Assembly (NCBI RefSeq): GCF_018343515.1
Contig: NZ_JAGYPD010000009.1
Coordinates: forward strand, 62,001-126,000
Direction of reading: 5' to 3'
From: Bacillus sp. FJAT-50079
Lineage (GTDB): Bacteria > Bacillota > Bacilli > Bacillales > Bacillaceae_C
DNA: 64,000 bases
The notes beneath the pieces were generated by a model, which did not search any database, had not been told where the DNA came from, and saw nothing but the letters and a program-made list of their open reading frames with translations. Below are positions 8,752 through 17,340 of the stretch, piece after piece. Each line of letters starts with the position of its first letter. Positions within the stretch are counted from its first letter, which is position 1. The translations under genes and the position numbers were made by a program.

Positions 8752-9987
8752 ATGGAAAATTTAAAGTCGAAAAAATCAAACATATTATTGTTAGCGCTTT
8801 CCTTGGTGTTGTCGCTAGTACTGGGTGCGTGCGACGGTAGCAGCTCGAACGGCAATTCCTCCTCTAACTCGGGCAATAATGGAGATGGCTCTTCCTCTGC
8901 GGCAGAAGAATTAAAAATCGGCGTTGTAGCTCCCCTTTCCGGAGCAGGTGCGGCTTGGGGGATTGCAGTCCAAGCTGGCGCGGAGATTGCCGCAGATGAG
9001 ATCAATGAACAAGGAGGTCTGGAGGTTAATGGGGTGACTCATAAAGTCAAAGTCATTCCATACGATTCCGAATATACGGCGCAAGGTGTAGTAACAGCTA
9101 CAAACCGTCTCGTCAATATCGACAAAGTTAACTTTATTGTCGGTCCAATTGAGTCATCCGGTATTGTACCAATGCAAGAAGTAACGGAGCCAAATAAAGT
9201 CATCATTATGTCAGATACATTTACACCGAAGGCATTGTCTCCTGAGAAGCCGTTCACGTTTCGCGTTGAGCCAACAGCAGAAGAAATGGCAGGACCGATG
9301 ATTCGCTGGATGAAAGAAAATTATTCCGAGCTAAAAACCGTAGCAATTATCTCACCTAACGATGAAACAGGTTGGGATATGGAAGAACAAATTAATCAAG
9401 CGTATGTTGCGGAAGGCTATGAAATTGTTGATTCCATTTTCTATGAAAGGGGTACGCAAGATTTCAGCACAATTTTATCTAAACTTATCCAAATGCAGCC
9501 AGACATTCTTGAACTTGGTGGGTCGTCCCCAGGAGACTCGTCCCTCATAGTAAAGCAAATTAAAGAGCTTGGATTCAAGGGGCAACTTGTAAAAATTGGC
9601 GGTGAGGCGACGAAGGAAATTCTTCAGGTTACTGGTCCAGAGGCTCTCGAGGGATTTTTGCACTATACGCCTACAGATCCGAACGAGCCTGGAATCGCCG
9701 AATTGACTGCTAAATTTGAAGCAAAGTACAACGGTGTAATGCCTGGTACAACAACTTACTTTTACGATGGTACACATTTGTTGTTCCAAGCAATCAAAGA
9801 GGCAGGAACTACAACAGATACAGAAGGAGTTGCACAAGCACTTCGTAAAATTGAAACGTTCGAAGGTGTGCTAGGCAAAAGCTTTTGGACTGGTATGGAT
9901 TCTTATGGTATCAACCAGCAATTAATGACCTCTATATACGTTGGCTTGTTTGAAAATGGCCAAGTCACGGCAGTGCAAGTTCAATAA
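8752..9987 (+). CDS. Branched-chain-amino-acid-type ABC substrate-binding lipoprotein (LivJ-like)
   Basis: A 411-residue extracellular solute receptor with a lipoprotein signal peptide. It has a basic N-terminus, a hydrophobic helix and lipobox LGAC, with Cys about residue 27, then a Ser/Gly/Asn-rich linker. The mature part begins LKIGVVAPLSGAGAAWG, typical of the periplasmic-binding-protein type I (LivJ) family. It delivers ligand to the permease and ATPase genes that follow. Members bind amino acids but also amides, aromatic acids and other small carboxylates. The catabolic neighbours suggest the ligand is the pathway's substrate. Confidence 0.92.
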   Translation: MENLKSKKSNILLLALSLVLSLVLGACDGSSSNGNSSSNSGNNGDGSSSAAEELKIGVVAPLSGAGAAWGIAVQAGAEIAADEINEQGGLEVNGVTHKVKVIPYDSEYTAQGVVTATNRLVNIDKVNFIVGPIESSGIVPMQEVTEPNKVIIMSDTFTPKALSPEKPFTFRVEPTAEEMAGPMIRWMKENYSELKTVAIISPNDETGWDMEEQINQAYVAEGYEIVDSIFYERGTQDFSTILSKLIQMQPDILELGGSSPGDSSLIVKQIKELGFKGQLVKIGGEATKEILQVTGPEALEGFLHYTPTDPNEPGIAELTAKFEAKYNGVMPGTTTYFYDGTHLLFQAIKEAGTTTDTEGVAQALRKIETFEGVLGKSFWTGMDSYGINQQLMTSIYVGLFENGQVTAVQVQ

Positions 9988-9998
9988 TATGGCCGGGT

Positions 9999-10030
9999 CA
10001 GAGCCTCTCAATTATAATTACGTGGCTCTG
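9999..10030 (+). other. Intercistronic stem-loop after the binding-protein gene
   Basis: CAGAGCC (9999-10005) pairs with GGCTCTG (10024-10030) across an AT-rich loop, with no T-run after it. Such hairpins after solute-binding-protein genes commonly stabilise the upstream message and raise its level over the permease genes. That role is inferred. Confidence 0.5.
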
Positions 10031-10090
10031 TTCACCCTTATTAAAAGAAAAAGCACTTACTTGATGAACGGCTTGAATTGACCAAAGAAG

Positions 10091-11092
10091 GTGATGACAC
10101 TGAGCAAAAAAAGAATTGCATTGATTTTAGCTTTTGTATCCATCTTGATCATTACGATTCTCCCAAATATTACTCATAGTAGCTTTTATACGTATCTATC
10201 TATTTTGATATTTATAAATATTATTGGTGCTGTTAGTTTGAATTTGATTATTAAAATGGGCCAGGTTTCCATCTCGCATGCAGCCTTTATGGCGATCGGT
10301 GGATATTTAACTGCAATTTTAGCCACACGTACTAGCCTTCCATTTATTGTTACCTTTATTATAACAGGCATTGTTGCTGTGATAATCGGGTTGTTAGTTG
10401 GAAGAGTCTTTCTTCGCTTACGGGGTGACTATTTTATCCTTGGTACGTTTGCATTCGGAGAATTTGTTACGCAAGTTATTATTAATAATAAGAAATATTT
10501 GGGTGGAGCTAACGGGATCACCGGCATACCGGCACCTAGAATGCCATTTGCATCGTTACCATTTACTGAACAAATTCAGTATTACTATTTAGCATTGATT
10601 GTCATGGTGATCATTCTTGTACTGGTATTCATGATTTATCGCTCACCAGTTGGCAGAATCCTGGATTCAATGAAGGAATCAGAGGATCTGACGCAGTCAT
10701 TGGGGATCAATACCGTATTTTATAAAGTATTTATCTATGCAGTGGGTGGTGGCATGGTAGCTCTTGGCGGCAGTATTTTTGCATACTTCATGCACTACGT
10801 TTCACCTTTTGATTTTCGCTTTACAGAGGCGACCGGTTTTATTTTAATGAATGTAATTGGGGGACGCTTTTCACTTTTAGGACCAATTATTGGCGCAGTG
10901 TTAATCACTCCGTTGCCGGAGTTCTTCCGTCAGTTCGTACAATACCAAGTATTCTTATACGGGGCAGTCGTTGTCTTGTTTGTATTGTACATGCCAAGAG
11001 GGATTGTTGGACTTTTTGAGAGGAAAAGGAAAAAAACGACAGTGTCCAAGATCCAGGCTGCTTCTATTACATCAGGTAGTAACAAACAATAA
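10091..11092 (+). CDS. Liv-type ABC transporter permease (LivM-like)
   Basis: A 333-residue inner-membrane permease with about nine or ten hydrophobic segments. The family segment SISHAAFMAIGGY lies in the first third, and EDLTQSLGINT is the coupling-helix region that contacts the ATPases. The GTG at 10091 and the ATG at 10094 both lie very close to the AAGAAGG site. The CTG at 10100 would give better spacing, so the exact start is unsure. It pairs with the LivH-like permease at 12657 to form the channel. Confidence 0.9.
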   Translation: MMTLSKKRIALILAFVSILIITILPNITHSSFYTYLSILIFINIIGAVSLNLIIKMGQVSISHAAFMAIGGYLTAILATRTSLPFIVTFIITGIVAVIIGLLVGRVFLRLRGDYFILGTFAFGEFVTQVIINNKKYLGGANGITGIPAPRMPFASLPFTEQIQYYYLALIVMVIILVLVFMIYRSPVGRILDSMKESEDLTQSLGINTVFYKVFIYAVGGGMVALGGSIFAYFMHYVSPFDFRFTEATGFILMNVIGGRFSLLGPIIGAVLITPLPEFFRQFVQYQVFLYGAVVVLFVLYMPRGIVGLFERKRKKTTVSKIQAASITSGSNKQ

Positions 11093-11113
11093 TTGGAGGT
11101 GCAATCAGCTGGT

Positions 11114-11905
11114 ATGAGAGATCAAGGAATTTTACTGGAAGTTAACGGTATTACGAAGACATTCAAGGGCTTAACAGCGATAGACAGCGTATCTTTTAAG
11201 GTGAAAAAAGGTGAAATTGCCGGTCTGATTGGGCCGAACGGAGCCGGAAAAACAACAATGTTTAACATCATTACTGGGGGACTGAAGCCGGATACCGGAT
11301 CGGTTATTTTCAAAGGTTCAAATATAGCAAATCTTTCACCGCATATAATTGTACGTAAAGGTATTGGAAGAACATTTCAGTCAACGCTGGCTTTCTCTAA
11401 TGAAACCGTCTTGGAAAATATGACAAGGGCATGCATGTTTCATGAGGACATGCCACTGTTTAAGACGATTTTTGGTTTTAAGCAATCGAAATCATTGGTT
11501 GAAAAAAGTGTGAAAAAGGCGCTAGAACTATTAAAGTTTGTGGGACTCGAAGAATATCAGGACGAGGTCATAAAAGAACTTCCCTTCGGACATCAGCGGA
11601 TGTTAAGCATCACGTTAGCGTTGGCATCCAATCCACAAATCATTTTGTTGGACGAGCCGGTGGGTGGTATGAATGAAGAGGAACGATCGCAGATGAAAGA
11701 GTTGATCAGGAGTCTAAAAGACAAGGGATTGACGATTCTGCTGATTGAACACGATGTTCGTTTTGTCATGTCTTTGTGCGACAACATTACGGTTGTCAGT
11801 TACGGAAAAAAGATTGCAGACGGAAACCCAGCAGAAATTCAATCGAATCCTGAAGTTATTAAAGCCTATCTCGGAGGTAGCTATGACTCTACTGCAAACG
11901 AATAA
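11114..11905 (+). CDS. Liv-type ABC transporter ATPase (LivG-like)
   Basis: A nucleotide-binding subunit with Walker A GPNGAGKTT, a family-typical degenerate signature (PFGHQRMLSI), Walker B ILLDEPVGGM and switch IEHD. ATG 11114 is chosen because GGAGGT at 11095-11100 precedes it by 13 bases. A TTG at 11093 in the same frame would overlap that site. The 3' end overlaps the next ATPase gene by 23 bp, so the two are coupled. It powers import of the pathway substrate. Confidence 0.92.
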   Translation: MRDQGILLEVNGITKTFKGLTAIDSVSFKVKKGEIAGLIGPNGAGKTTMFNIITGGLKPDTGSVIFKGSNIANLSPHIIVRKGIGRTFQSTLAFSNETVLENMTRACMFHEDMPLFKTIFGFKQSKSLVEKSVKKALELLKFVGLEEYQDEVIKELPFGHQRMLSITLALASNPQIILLDEPVGGMNEEERSQMKELIRSLKDKGLTILLIEHDVRFVMSLCDNITVVSYGKKIADGNPAEIQSNPEVIKAYLGGSYDSTANE

Positions 11906-12596
11906 CTTGTTTACTAGTTACAACGCCGTACAAGCGTTGAAGGGGATTTCGATCAAGGTCAATCAGGGACAATGTGTCTGTGTGATTGGCCGTAACGGAT
12001 CTGGTAAAACGACTTTAGCCAAAGTACTCATGGGGCTGAAAAAAGCAGATAGCGGAGATATTATTTGGAAAGACAAATCAATTTTAAATGAGGAGCCCCA
12101 CTTGGCCATAAGAAGGGGAATGGCGTTAGTTCCAGAAAATAGACGACTGTTTCCTGAGATGACGGTTGAAGATAATTTACTCATTGGCGCCTATGCTCGT
12201 CATAAGACAATTAATATCAAGGAGGAATTGGAACGGGTGCTTGAAATGTTTCCGATTTTGAAGGAGCGCTTCAAGCAACATGCATCCAACCTTAGTGGCG
12301 GCGAGCAGCAAATGTTGGCATTTGGACGTGCGTTAATGAGCAATCCAGAGCTATTGATTTTAGATGAGCCTTCCTTAGGTTTGGCTCCAATCATTATTAA
12401 AGAGATTGAATCTATTATTGAAAAAATTAACTCTCGGGGAGTTTCTGTATTACTAGTTGAGCAGAGTGCTATTATGGCGTTAAGCCTTTCATCTTATGGT
12501 TATGTATTTGAAAATGCGCAAGTAGTATATGAAGGACCGTCCGAAGAGTTGGCTCAAGATAAGCGGATTATTGACGCTTACATTGGTGGAGTGTAG
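11883..12596 (+). CDS. Liv-type ABC transporter ATPase (LivF-like)
   Basis: The second nucleotide-binding subunit, about 237 residues. It has Walker A GRNGSGKTT, signature LSGGEQQML and Walker B LILDEPSLGLAP. The reading frame is open from 11745, but ATG 11883 has GGAGGT five bases upstream and gives the usual family N-terminus (MTLLQTNNL…), so the longer form is rejected. It heterodimerises with the preceding ATPase. Confidence 0.93.
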   Translation: MTLLQTNNLFTSYNAVQALKGISIKVNQGQCVCVIGRNGSGKTTLAKVLMGLKKADSGDIIWKDKSILNEEPHLAIRRGMALVPENRRLFPEMTVEDNLLIGAYARHKTINIKEELERVLEMFPILKERFKQHASNLSGGEQQMLAFGRALMSNPELLILDEPSLGLAPIIIKEIESIIEKINSRGVSVLLVEQSAIMALSLSSYGYVFENAQVVYEGPSEELAQDKRIIDAYIGGV

Positions 12597-12656
12597 GCAT
12601 CTTGAAGAATTTGATATAGGTTAAGAAGACTTAGGTAGGAGGTAGGTTGCACGCTT

Positions 12657-13532
12657 ATGGAACAACTTTTGGCTCAAGCTACTGTGAATGGTTTGTCATC
12701 CGGTATTTTTTATGTGTTGATCGCGCTCGGATTTACACTTATTTTTAGTATCCAGCGGATCATTAACTTTGCCCATGGTGAATTTTACACGATTGGTGGC
12801 TACTTGTACTATGTTTTCACTGTGCAAATAGGGCTTCCGATTTACATCAGTATTTTGTTTGCGGTAGCAGGCGGTATGATTCTGGGTGGATTTATCTCTA
12901 GATTCTACATTGAAAAAATTAAAGGTGACCCGTTGAATAACCTAATCGGGACGCTCGGCCTATCTCTCGTACTATCAAGCTTATTACTGATCATTTTTGG
13001 AGCAATGGCGATACCTCGTACACCAGTAATCGGTGAAGGTGTGACGTTTGATCTTGGATTTGTTGTCATTACCCGTACTAAAGTATATTTGATGCTTATT
13101 TCCTTTTTGGCAACAGCATTCTTCATGTGGATTATCATGAAAACATGGACAGGAAAAGCGCTGCGGGCAATAACTCAGGATCCGGAGATGGCTCTTGTAC
13201 ATGGCATTCAAGTAAAACGGTACAATACACTTGGTTTTGCGATCGGCTGTGGATTGCCTGCATTGGCGGGTGCACTGCTCGGTCCTATGTATTTGATCTA
13301 TCCTTACTCAGGTGAGCAGGCGCTTCTTTACTCCTTTATCGTCGTAATTCTAGGCGGTCTTGGCAGTATTCCAGGAGCGATTGTCGGCGGACTCTTGATG
13401 GGCCTGCTTGAGGCGTACACAACTGTATTTATTAGCCCTCAATTCAGTAGCCTAATCGGTTTCTTCGTCATTATCTTGCTGCTCGTATTTAGACCACAAG
13501 GCTTATTTGGTGTAAGCGTCCGCAGATATTGA
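12657..13532 (+). CDS. Liv-type ABC transporter permease (LivH-like)
   Basis: A 291-residue membrane permease. The N-terminus has NGLSSGIFYVLIALGFTLIF and INFAHGEFYTIGGY, the classical LivH signature, and the coupling region is AITQDPEMALVHGIQV. Hydrophobic segments run throughout, ending FRPQGLFG. It is placed after the ATPases, an order (J-M-G-F-H) different from the E. coli cluster. AGGAGGTAGG precedes the ATG. Confidence 0.92.
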   Translation: MEQLLAQATVNGLSSGIFYVLIALGFTLIFSIQRIINFAHGEFYTIGGYLYYVFTVQIGLPIYISILFAVAGGMILGGFISRFYIEKIKGDPLNNLIGTLGLSLVLSSLLLIIFGAMAIPRTPVIGEGVTFDLGFVVITRTKVYLMLISFLATAFFMWIIMKTWTGKALRAITQDPEMALVHGIQVKRYNTLGFAIGCGLPALAGALLGPMYLIYPYSGEQALLYSFIVVILGGLGSIPGAIVGGLLMGLLEAYTTVFISPQFSSLIGFFVIILLLVFRPQGLFGVSVRRY

Positions 13533-13562
13533 GTTAATAATCAATCGAAAGGTGGGGAGGAT

Positions 13563-14342
13563 ATGAAATTTCTGCGTTTTTTATATAAAGATAAACCTTC
13601 ATATGGCATTGTGCAGGGTGATGAAGTTGTTCGAATTGAAGGCTCCATTTATTCTAGTTATGAAATGACGGAAGATGCATTTGCACTGTCCAACATAAAA
13701 GTGCTAGCACCCGTAATTCCAAACAAGGTTGTTGCGATCGGCCTGAATTATAAAAGGCATGCAGAGGAGGTAAATATGCCTTTGCCCACGCAACCTCGTG
13801 TATTTCTTCCTTCGGTGTCGGCCATTATTGGCACAGAGGATACGATAGAGTTAGTGCATCCAGAGCATAAAAATGAGCATGAGGGTGAACTAGCAGTAAT
13901 TATCGGCAAGCGAGCTTACCATGTATCCGAAGAGGCTGCGCTTGAATATGTACTTGGCTTTACGTGTTGCAACGACATATCCGATCGAAATATCCAGTTA
14001 GAGGATGGAAAGCCTGCACGGGCTAAATCATTCCCTACGTATAAGCCGCTTGGACCTGTGATTGAGACGAATTTGAATCCTGATCATTTACAAATACAAG
14101 TAAGAGTCAATGGGCAGCTAAAGCAAGATTCTAATTCCAACGATATGATTTTCTCGGTTCGTCATTTAATCTCTTATATTTCACATCAAATGGTGTTGGA
14201 ACCGGGAGACGTTATTATTACAGGAACACCGTCAGGCGTCTCTCCACTTACCGAAGGGGATCTTGTTGAGGTTGAAATTGAAGGTATTGGTGTATTGAGG
14301 AATCAAGTTGTTTTTAAAAATAATGGTGATAGCCCAAAATAA
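13563..14342 (+). CDS. Fumarylacetoacetate hydrolase (FAH) family protein
   Basis: A 259-residue FAH-domain enzyme. Metal-binding acidic residues appear in EHEGELAVIIGK and NDISDRN, followed by KSFPTYKPLGP and ITGTPSGV, all standard for the family. Members hydrolyse C-C bonds in acylpyruvates, isomerise hydroxy-heptadiene dioates or decarboxylate oxaloacetate. In this operon it may cleave or decarboxylate a beta-keto acid intermediate. It is the last gene of the sigma-54 cluster. No strong terminator follows; only a weak AACAGC/GCTGTT pair at 14356-14399 is seen. Confidence 0.9.
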   Translation: MKFLRFLYKDKPSYGIVQGDEVVRIEGSIYSSYEMTEDAFALSNIKVLAPVIPNKVVAIGLNYKRHAEEVNMPLPTQPRVFLPSVSAIIGTEDTIELVHPEHKNEHEGELAVIIGKRAYHVSEEAALEYVLGFTCCNDISDRNIQLEDGKPARAKSFPTYKPLGPVIETNLNPDHLQIQVRVNGQLKQDSNSNDMIFSVRHLISYISHQMVLEPGDVIITGTPSGVSPLTEGDLVEVEIEGIGVLRNQVVFKNNGDSPK

Positions 14343-14602
14343 ATGATAGTAAGTCAACAGCTATTAAAACTATTCAAATTACCTAAAAAGAGTGCTGTTT
14401 TGCAATAAATAGGAAAGTATATAATTTTGGCTTTCTCACGGTTTTGTGGTGGGCTTTAATTACACAAACCAGTAGAGTAGACCAATTGTAATCTATTACT
14501 TGATATAAGCATCTTGATACAAATTTCTATATAAAAGCCGTTCATAAAATTCATATTTATGAACACCTGTACAATAAGGTAAACATCATGCCATAACATA
14601 AA

Positions 14603-14662
14603 GAACGTAAGAAATATGGTTTTAAGGGAGCTCGTCGTGTACCGCAATTCTCAAAACGCTAA
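14603..14662 (+). pseudogene. rpsI: Displaced 3' end of rpsI (ribosomal protein S9), candidate att site
   Basis: These 60 bases read ERKKYGFKGARRVPQFSKR and a stop, the C-terminus of ribosomal protein S9. No upstream S9 sequence is present and frames before it are closed. A strong terminator follows at 14688. The rpsI 3' end is a known integration target for tyrosine-recombinase elements in Firmicutes, and a broken integrase lies just downstream. The fragment is therefore read as an attachment-site copy, not a gene. Confidence 0.8.
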
Positions 14663-14687
14663 ACCCCTTGGTACCATTAGGTTTTAG

Positions 14688-14720
14688 CCTGTTTGGAACT
14701 CGATTCCAAGCAGGTTTTTT
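14688..14720 (+). terminator. Rho-independent terminator after the rpsI 3' fragment
   Basis: An 11-bp stem with one G-T pair (CCTGTTTGGAA with TTCCAAGCAGG), a short loop and T6. It is probably the original rpsI terminator carried along with the displaced gene end. Confidence 0.85.
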
Positions 14721-14874
14721 CATCGTTTAGGAAATTATAAAATATTCGTTTGTGAATAACTTTTTAAAGAAGCGATTTACGTCTAGCTCCAGGCGTTAGT
14801 GCTTTTGTTCTTAAAAAAAGGTACAAAAAAATGGATAGTGACTGGAATTATTTTAATTACATTCACTACCGTTT

Positions 14875-15060
14875 CTATCGGGGGTCACTATTCGTTGGTT
14901 TTAAATATTTGATTAGAAGAAGTTTTAAATGCTTGTCACTTTTTTCCGACAGATGAGTATAGGTATCCATGGTTGTTGCTAATCTTGCATGCCCTAATCT
15001 CCTCTAAATATCTTTCATTCGGGCGCCAGCTACATAGAAGCCTAAGCCCATGAACTTTGA
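14875..15060 (-). pseudogene. Tyrosine-recombinase (phage/ICE integrase) C-terminal remnant
   Basis: The minus strand reads an integrase tail with RRLGHARLATTMDTYTHLSEK, containing the GH motif and the active-site Tyr, ending at a stop at 14875-14877. Upstream an in-frame TAG interrupts it, and the preceding HGLR motif (a catalytic Arg) lies in a shifted frame. No N-terminal domain is visible, so the enzyme is dead. Its position 210 bp from an rpsI 3'-end copy, pointing toward it, is the normal layout for an integrase next to its att site. Confidence 0.82.
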
Positions 15061-15225
15061 TACAATGGTACAGAGAGACAGGTACATTATCCCAAAGTAT
15101 GGTAGGACAACTAACCAAGTGTAATTTGGACTGATGACTCTAGAGGTCATCTGTTTTTTTGAAGATAAATTATAAAATGTAAGGTAAACTATATAAACAA
15201 ATAAATAATGGAAGGATTTTTCGTG

Positions 15226-15384
15226 ATGAATGGGCAGAATCGTGCTAAAGAAGGATCAACGAACCGGTATACTGACAAAAGGAATTGTCAAAAGTATTTT
15301 AACAAAGTCTAGCTTTCAACGACAGGGGATTAAGGTCGATTAGAGGATGGACAAGTTGGCCGCGCAAAAGAAATATTACAATAG
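15226..15384 (+). pseudogene. ywbE: ywbE-like (DUF2196) pseudogene
   Basis: Three pieces of one YwbE-type protein appear in order but in different frames: MNGQNRAK from ATG 15226, then VLKKDQRTGILTKGIVKSIL, then LEDGQVGRAKEILQ and a stop at 15382-15384. The middle of the N-terminal part is missing and at least two frameshifts are needed to join the pieces. YwbE is a small (~65 aa) protein of unknown function in Bacillus. This copy cannot be functional. Confidence 0.8.
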
Positions 15385-15400
15385 AAATGAGGACATACAT

Positions 15401-15877
15401 ATGTTATCGTTCGAGGAAAAACTTAAGATTATTGAATCATTCCCGGAGCTTCAACGCAAGGATGTATCTTTAAAAAGAGTAAACTTTCATTATAACGACA
15501 GTGTCTTTGATAAAAAAATTGTCGTTCAGCATCTTCATCCAAATGGCAATGGTTTTGTATATGCCGGAAACCTTCAAAACTATGAGGTGAATGAAAAAGG
15601 ATTTGTAAATATCCGTGATTTCTCTGAAGCTGATTTACGAAGAATCGTGAATGAATCTATACAATCTCTTTCAGCCAATTCTCCTCTAGCGAGGGAAAAT
15701 GCCATCATTGGGGAAGGACAAGAAAAACGCTGGGTGAATGATGAGGGTCAAACACTGCTCCTCGTACTTGAGGACGAATGGTGGAATGTCTACTCCGGCT
15801 TAAACCTAGAAGCTGCATTCGGTTCCTATGATGAAGCCGAGGACTATCTCTTTGAAGAAGGCTTTAGACTACAATAA
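15401..15877 (+). CDS. Conserved Bacillaceae hypothetical protein
   Basis: A 158-residue, acidic, soluble protein of unknown function, beginning MLSFEEKLKIIESFPEL with a middle HLHPNGNGFVYAG and a C-terminus rich in Glu, Asp and Trp (EDEWWNVYSGLNLEAAFGSYDEAEDYL). The frame is open from 15347, but that would start inside the ywbE pseudogene. ATG 15401 has GAGG about eight bases upstream and is preferred. No membrane segment or known catalytic motif is seen. It sits among decayed genes between the two rpsI-end copies yet is itself intact. Confidence 0.7.
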   Translation: MLSFEEKLKIIESFPELQRKDVSLKRVNFHYNDSVFDKKIVVQHLHPNGNGFVYAGNLQNYEVNEKGFVNIRDFSEADLRRIVNESIQSLSANSPLARENAIIGEGQEKRWVNDEGQTLLLVLEDEWWNVYSGLNLEAAFGSYDEAEDYLFEEGFRLQ

Positions 15878-15915
15878 AGGAGTGCCTCGAGTCCAAGAGC
15901 TGCCCAGGTAGGACA

Positions 15916-15941
15916 GAGGGACAGGCCGACTGTCCCTCAAA
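15916..15941. repeat. Perfect hairpin, GAGGGACAG/CTGTCCCTC
   Basis: A 9-bp perfect inverted repeat with a 5-nt loop follows the hypothetical gene. There is no T-run after it, so it is not a convincing terminator. It may be a small dispersed palindromic repeat. Confidence 0.4.
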
Positions 15942-16023
15942 TGATCAAGGATGGAAATGAAGTATAGAAGCTTGCTTTTACGCCAATTCAAAAAGCCATA
16001 ATCACCGTTATCAATTCAAAAGA

Positions 16024-16056
16024 AAAACCATTTCCCTTGTAGGGAGACGGTTTACT
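16024..16056 (-). terminator. Terminator-like hairpin (minus strand)
   Basis: On the minus strand AAACCGTCTCCCT pairs imperfectly with AGGGAAATGGTTT and is followed by TTCTTTTG. It lies just after the stop of the YhgE/Pip-like remnant and was probably its terminator. Confidence 0.5.
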
Positions 16057-16059
16057 CTC

Positions 16060-16330
16060 TCATTTATTTAAAACGTTTGCTTCAGTGATTTGTTCCTTTA
16101 CCGTTTTGCGTTTTCAAGCAGTACCAAGATGGACGAACATACTTACTATACCAACCCATACAAGGACAGAAACAGGAGTGTTCCATGTTAATTCTTTCCC
16201 AAAGAAGAACAATTCTCAAAGCCCTTCTACCATAAATCGCATTGGCAACCAGGAGTAAATCCAATCTTGGTAAAACGAAGACATCATTTCAAGTGCCAAT
16301 GCCACTTTGCTTGAATATGTACTTATATTA
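16060..16330 (-). pseudogene. YhgE/Pip-like membrane protein, C-terminal remnant
   Basis: The minus strand reads FYQDWIYSWLPMRFMVEGL, a stop, ELFFFGKELTWNTPVSVLVWVGIVSMF, another stop, then KRKTVKEQITEANVLNK and a final stop at 16060. The LPM..VEGL segment followed by a last transmembrane helix resembles the C-terminus of YhgE/Pip (ABC-2-type) membrane proteins. In-frame stops and the missing bulk of the protein mark it as decayed. The family is recognised from memory of the motif only. Confidence 0.5.
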
Positions 16331-16489
16331 ATTTCTATTACCCAAAATTCCACTTTAAACTTGTTATAAAAAGACGTCTTCTGTTATTCCACAATCAGGC
16401 CTTGGCGGACTCAAGACATTCATCTGTAAGTTGCACTATAAACAGAAATAATTGATAAAGTATTAGAAGGGGCGAAAGGAGACCTTTTC

Positions 16490-17233
16490 ATGATACAAAA
16501 ATTAACAGCCGACAATCATAAACAACCATTTAAAGGGCCATTTACTATTACTCGAATTCAACCCGGTGCCATATTTATAGGGGAAAAGGGGGATACTGCG
16601 TTTGGCCCTTTAAGTATTATTGATCATGCCTTAATGAAAAAGGGAGTAACAATAAAAATGCATGAGCATGTGAATGACGAGATTCTCAGTTATATTTGGC
16701 AAGGCACGATGTATCATAAAGACTCGACTGGTTTAGAAGTAGCAGTATCTCCTGGAAACCTAATGATGATGAATGCGGGATACAGCTTTTGGCATGAAGA
16801 AAAGGTGAAAAAGGATCAGGTAGAAATGCTTCAAATTTTTATCCGACCAAGGGAAAAGGATCTTGAACCAATTATACAGTTTCATGAAAAAGCTGTTGCG
16901 AATCGGGAGTGGTATTTAATGGTGGGACCAGAAGACAGTCATGCTCCACTCCACGTAAGACAAAATGTGTATATTTTAGATGCCCATCCAAAAAAGGGAG
17001 ATAAACTAAAAGTCCCTGTATATCAAGGGCTCCAACCATTTTTATATGTTGTGGATGGAGAAATTAGTATTAATGATTTAAAGCTGAAAAAGCAGGAGGC
17101 AATAATTGACTTGGATCATCCCCTTCCTCCTATTACAGCAACGGAAGACTCAAGCGTTGTACTATTTTTTGTTGACATGAAGGCGACCATGTCGATGTTA
17201 GGCACAGTCAGTGGAAATAGGAAAATCCAATAA
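16490..17233 (+). CDS. Pirin family protein
   Basis: A 247-residue bicupin. The N-terminal cupin carries FGPLSIIDHALMKKG…MHEHVNDEILSYIWQG, where the His/His/Glu set would bind the metal, and GNLMMMNAGYSFWHEE. The C-terminal cupin (LYVVDGEISIN) lacks obvious metal ligands, as is usual. Pirins include quercetinase-like dioxygenases and redox-sensing regulators, and the substrate is unknown here. A GGGGCGAAAGGAG site precedes the ATG. It is a single gene ending at the hairpin at 17262. Confidence 0.85.
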   Translation: MIQKLTADNHKQPFKGPFTITRIQPGAIFIGEKGDTAFGPLSIIDHALMKKGVTIKMHEHVNDEILSYIWQGTMYHKDSTGLEVAVSPGNLMMMNAGYSFWHEEKVKKDQVEMLQIFIRPREKDLEPIIQFHEKAVANREWYLMVGPEDSHAPLHVRQNVYILDAHPKKGDKLKVPVYQGLQPFLYVVDGEISINDLKLKKQEAIIDLDHPLPPITATEDSSVVLFFVDMKATMSMLGTVSGNRKIQ

Positions 17234-17261
17234 GAACCAGACTTTATATTAAATAGAACAG

Positions 17262-17290
17262 GAGTAGCGATTTAAGCTACTCACTTTTCC
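17262..17290 (+). terminator. Terminator after the pirin gene
   Basis: GAGTAGC (17262-17268) pairs with GCTACTC (17276-17282), followed by ACTTTTCC. The stem is perfect and the T-tract is short. Confidence 0.6.
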
Positions 17291-17340
17291 ATTTAATAAG
17301 CGATGGTATTAAACATTCATAATAAATTTTACGGATTCCT

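Noticed and set aside
11745-11882. Long N-terminal extension of the LivF-like ORF
   Set aside because: ATG 11883 has an ideal GGAGGT site and gives the family N-terminus; the extension lies inside the LivG gene.
14936-15118. Intact 60-residue minus-strand ORF
   Set aside because: It is a frameshifted reading across the integrase remnant; the real protein signal lies in another frame interrupted by a stop.
15347-15400. Upstream start for the conserved hypothetical gene
   Set aside because: These codons are the out-of-frame tail of the ywbE pseudogene; ATG 15401 has its own ribosome site.
16082-16264. Minus-strand 60-residue ORF
   Set aside because: It is out of frame with the YhgE/Pip-like remnant, which reads better in the neighbouring frame.
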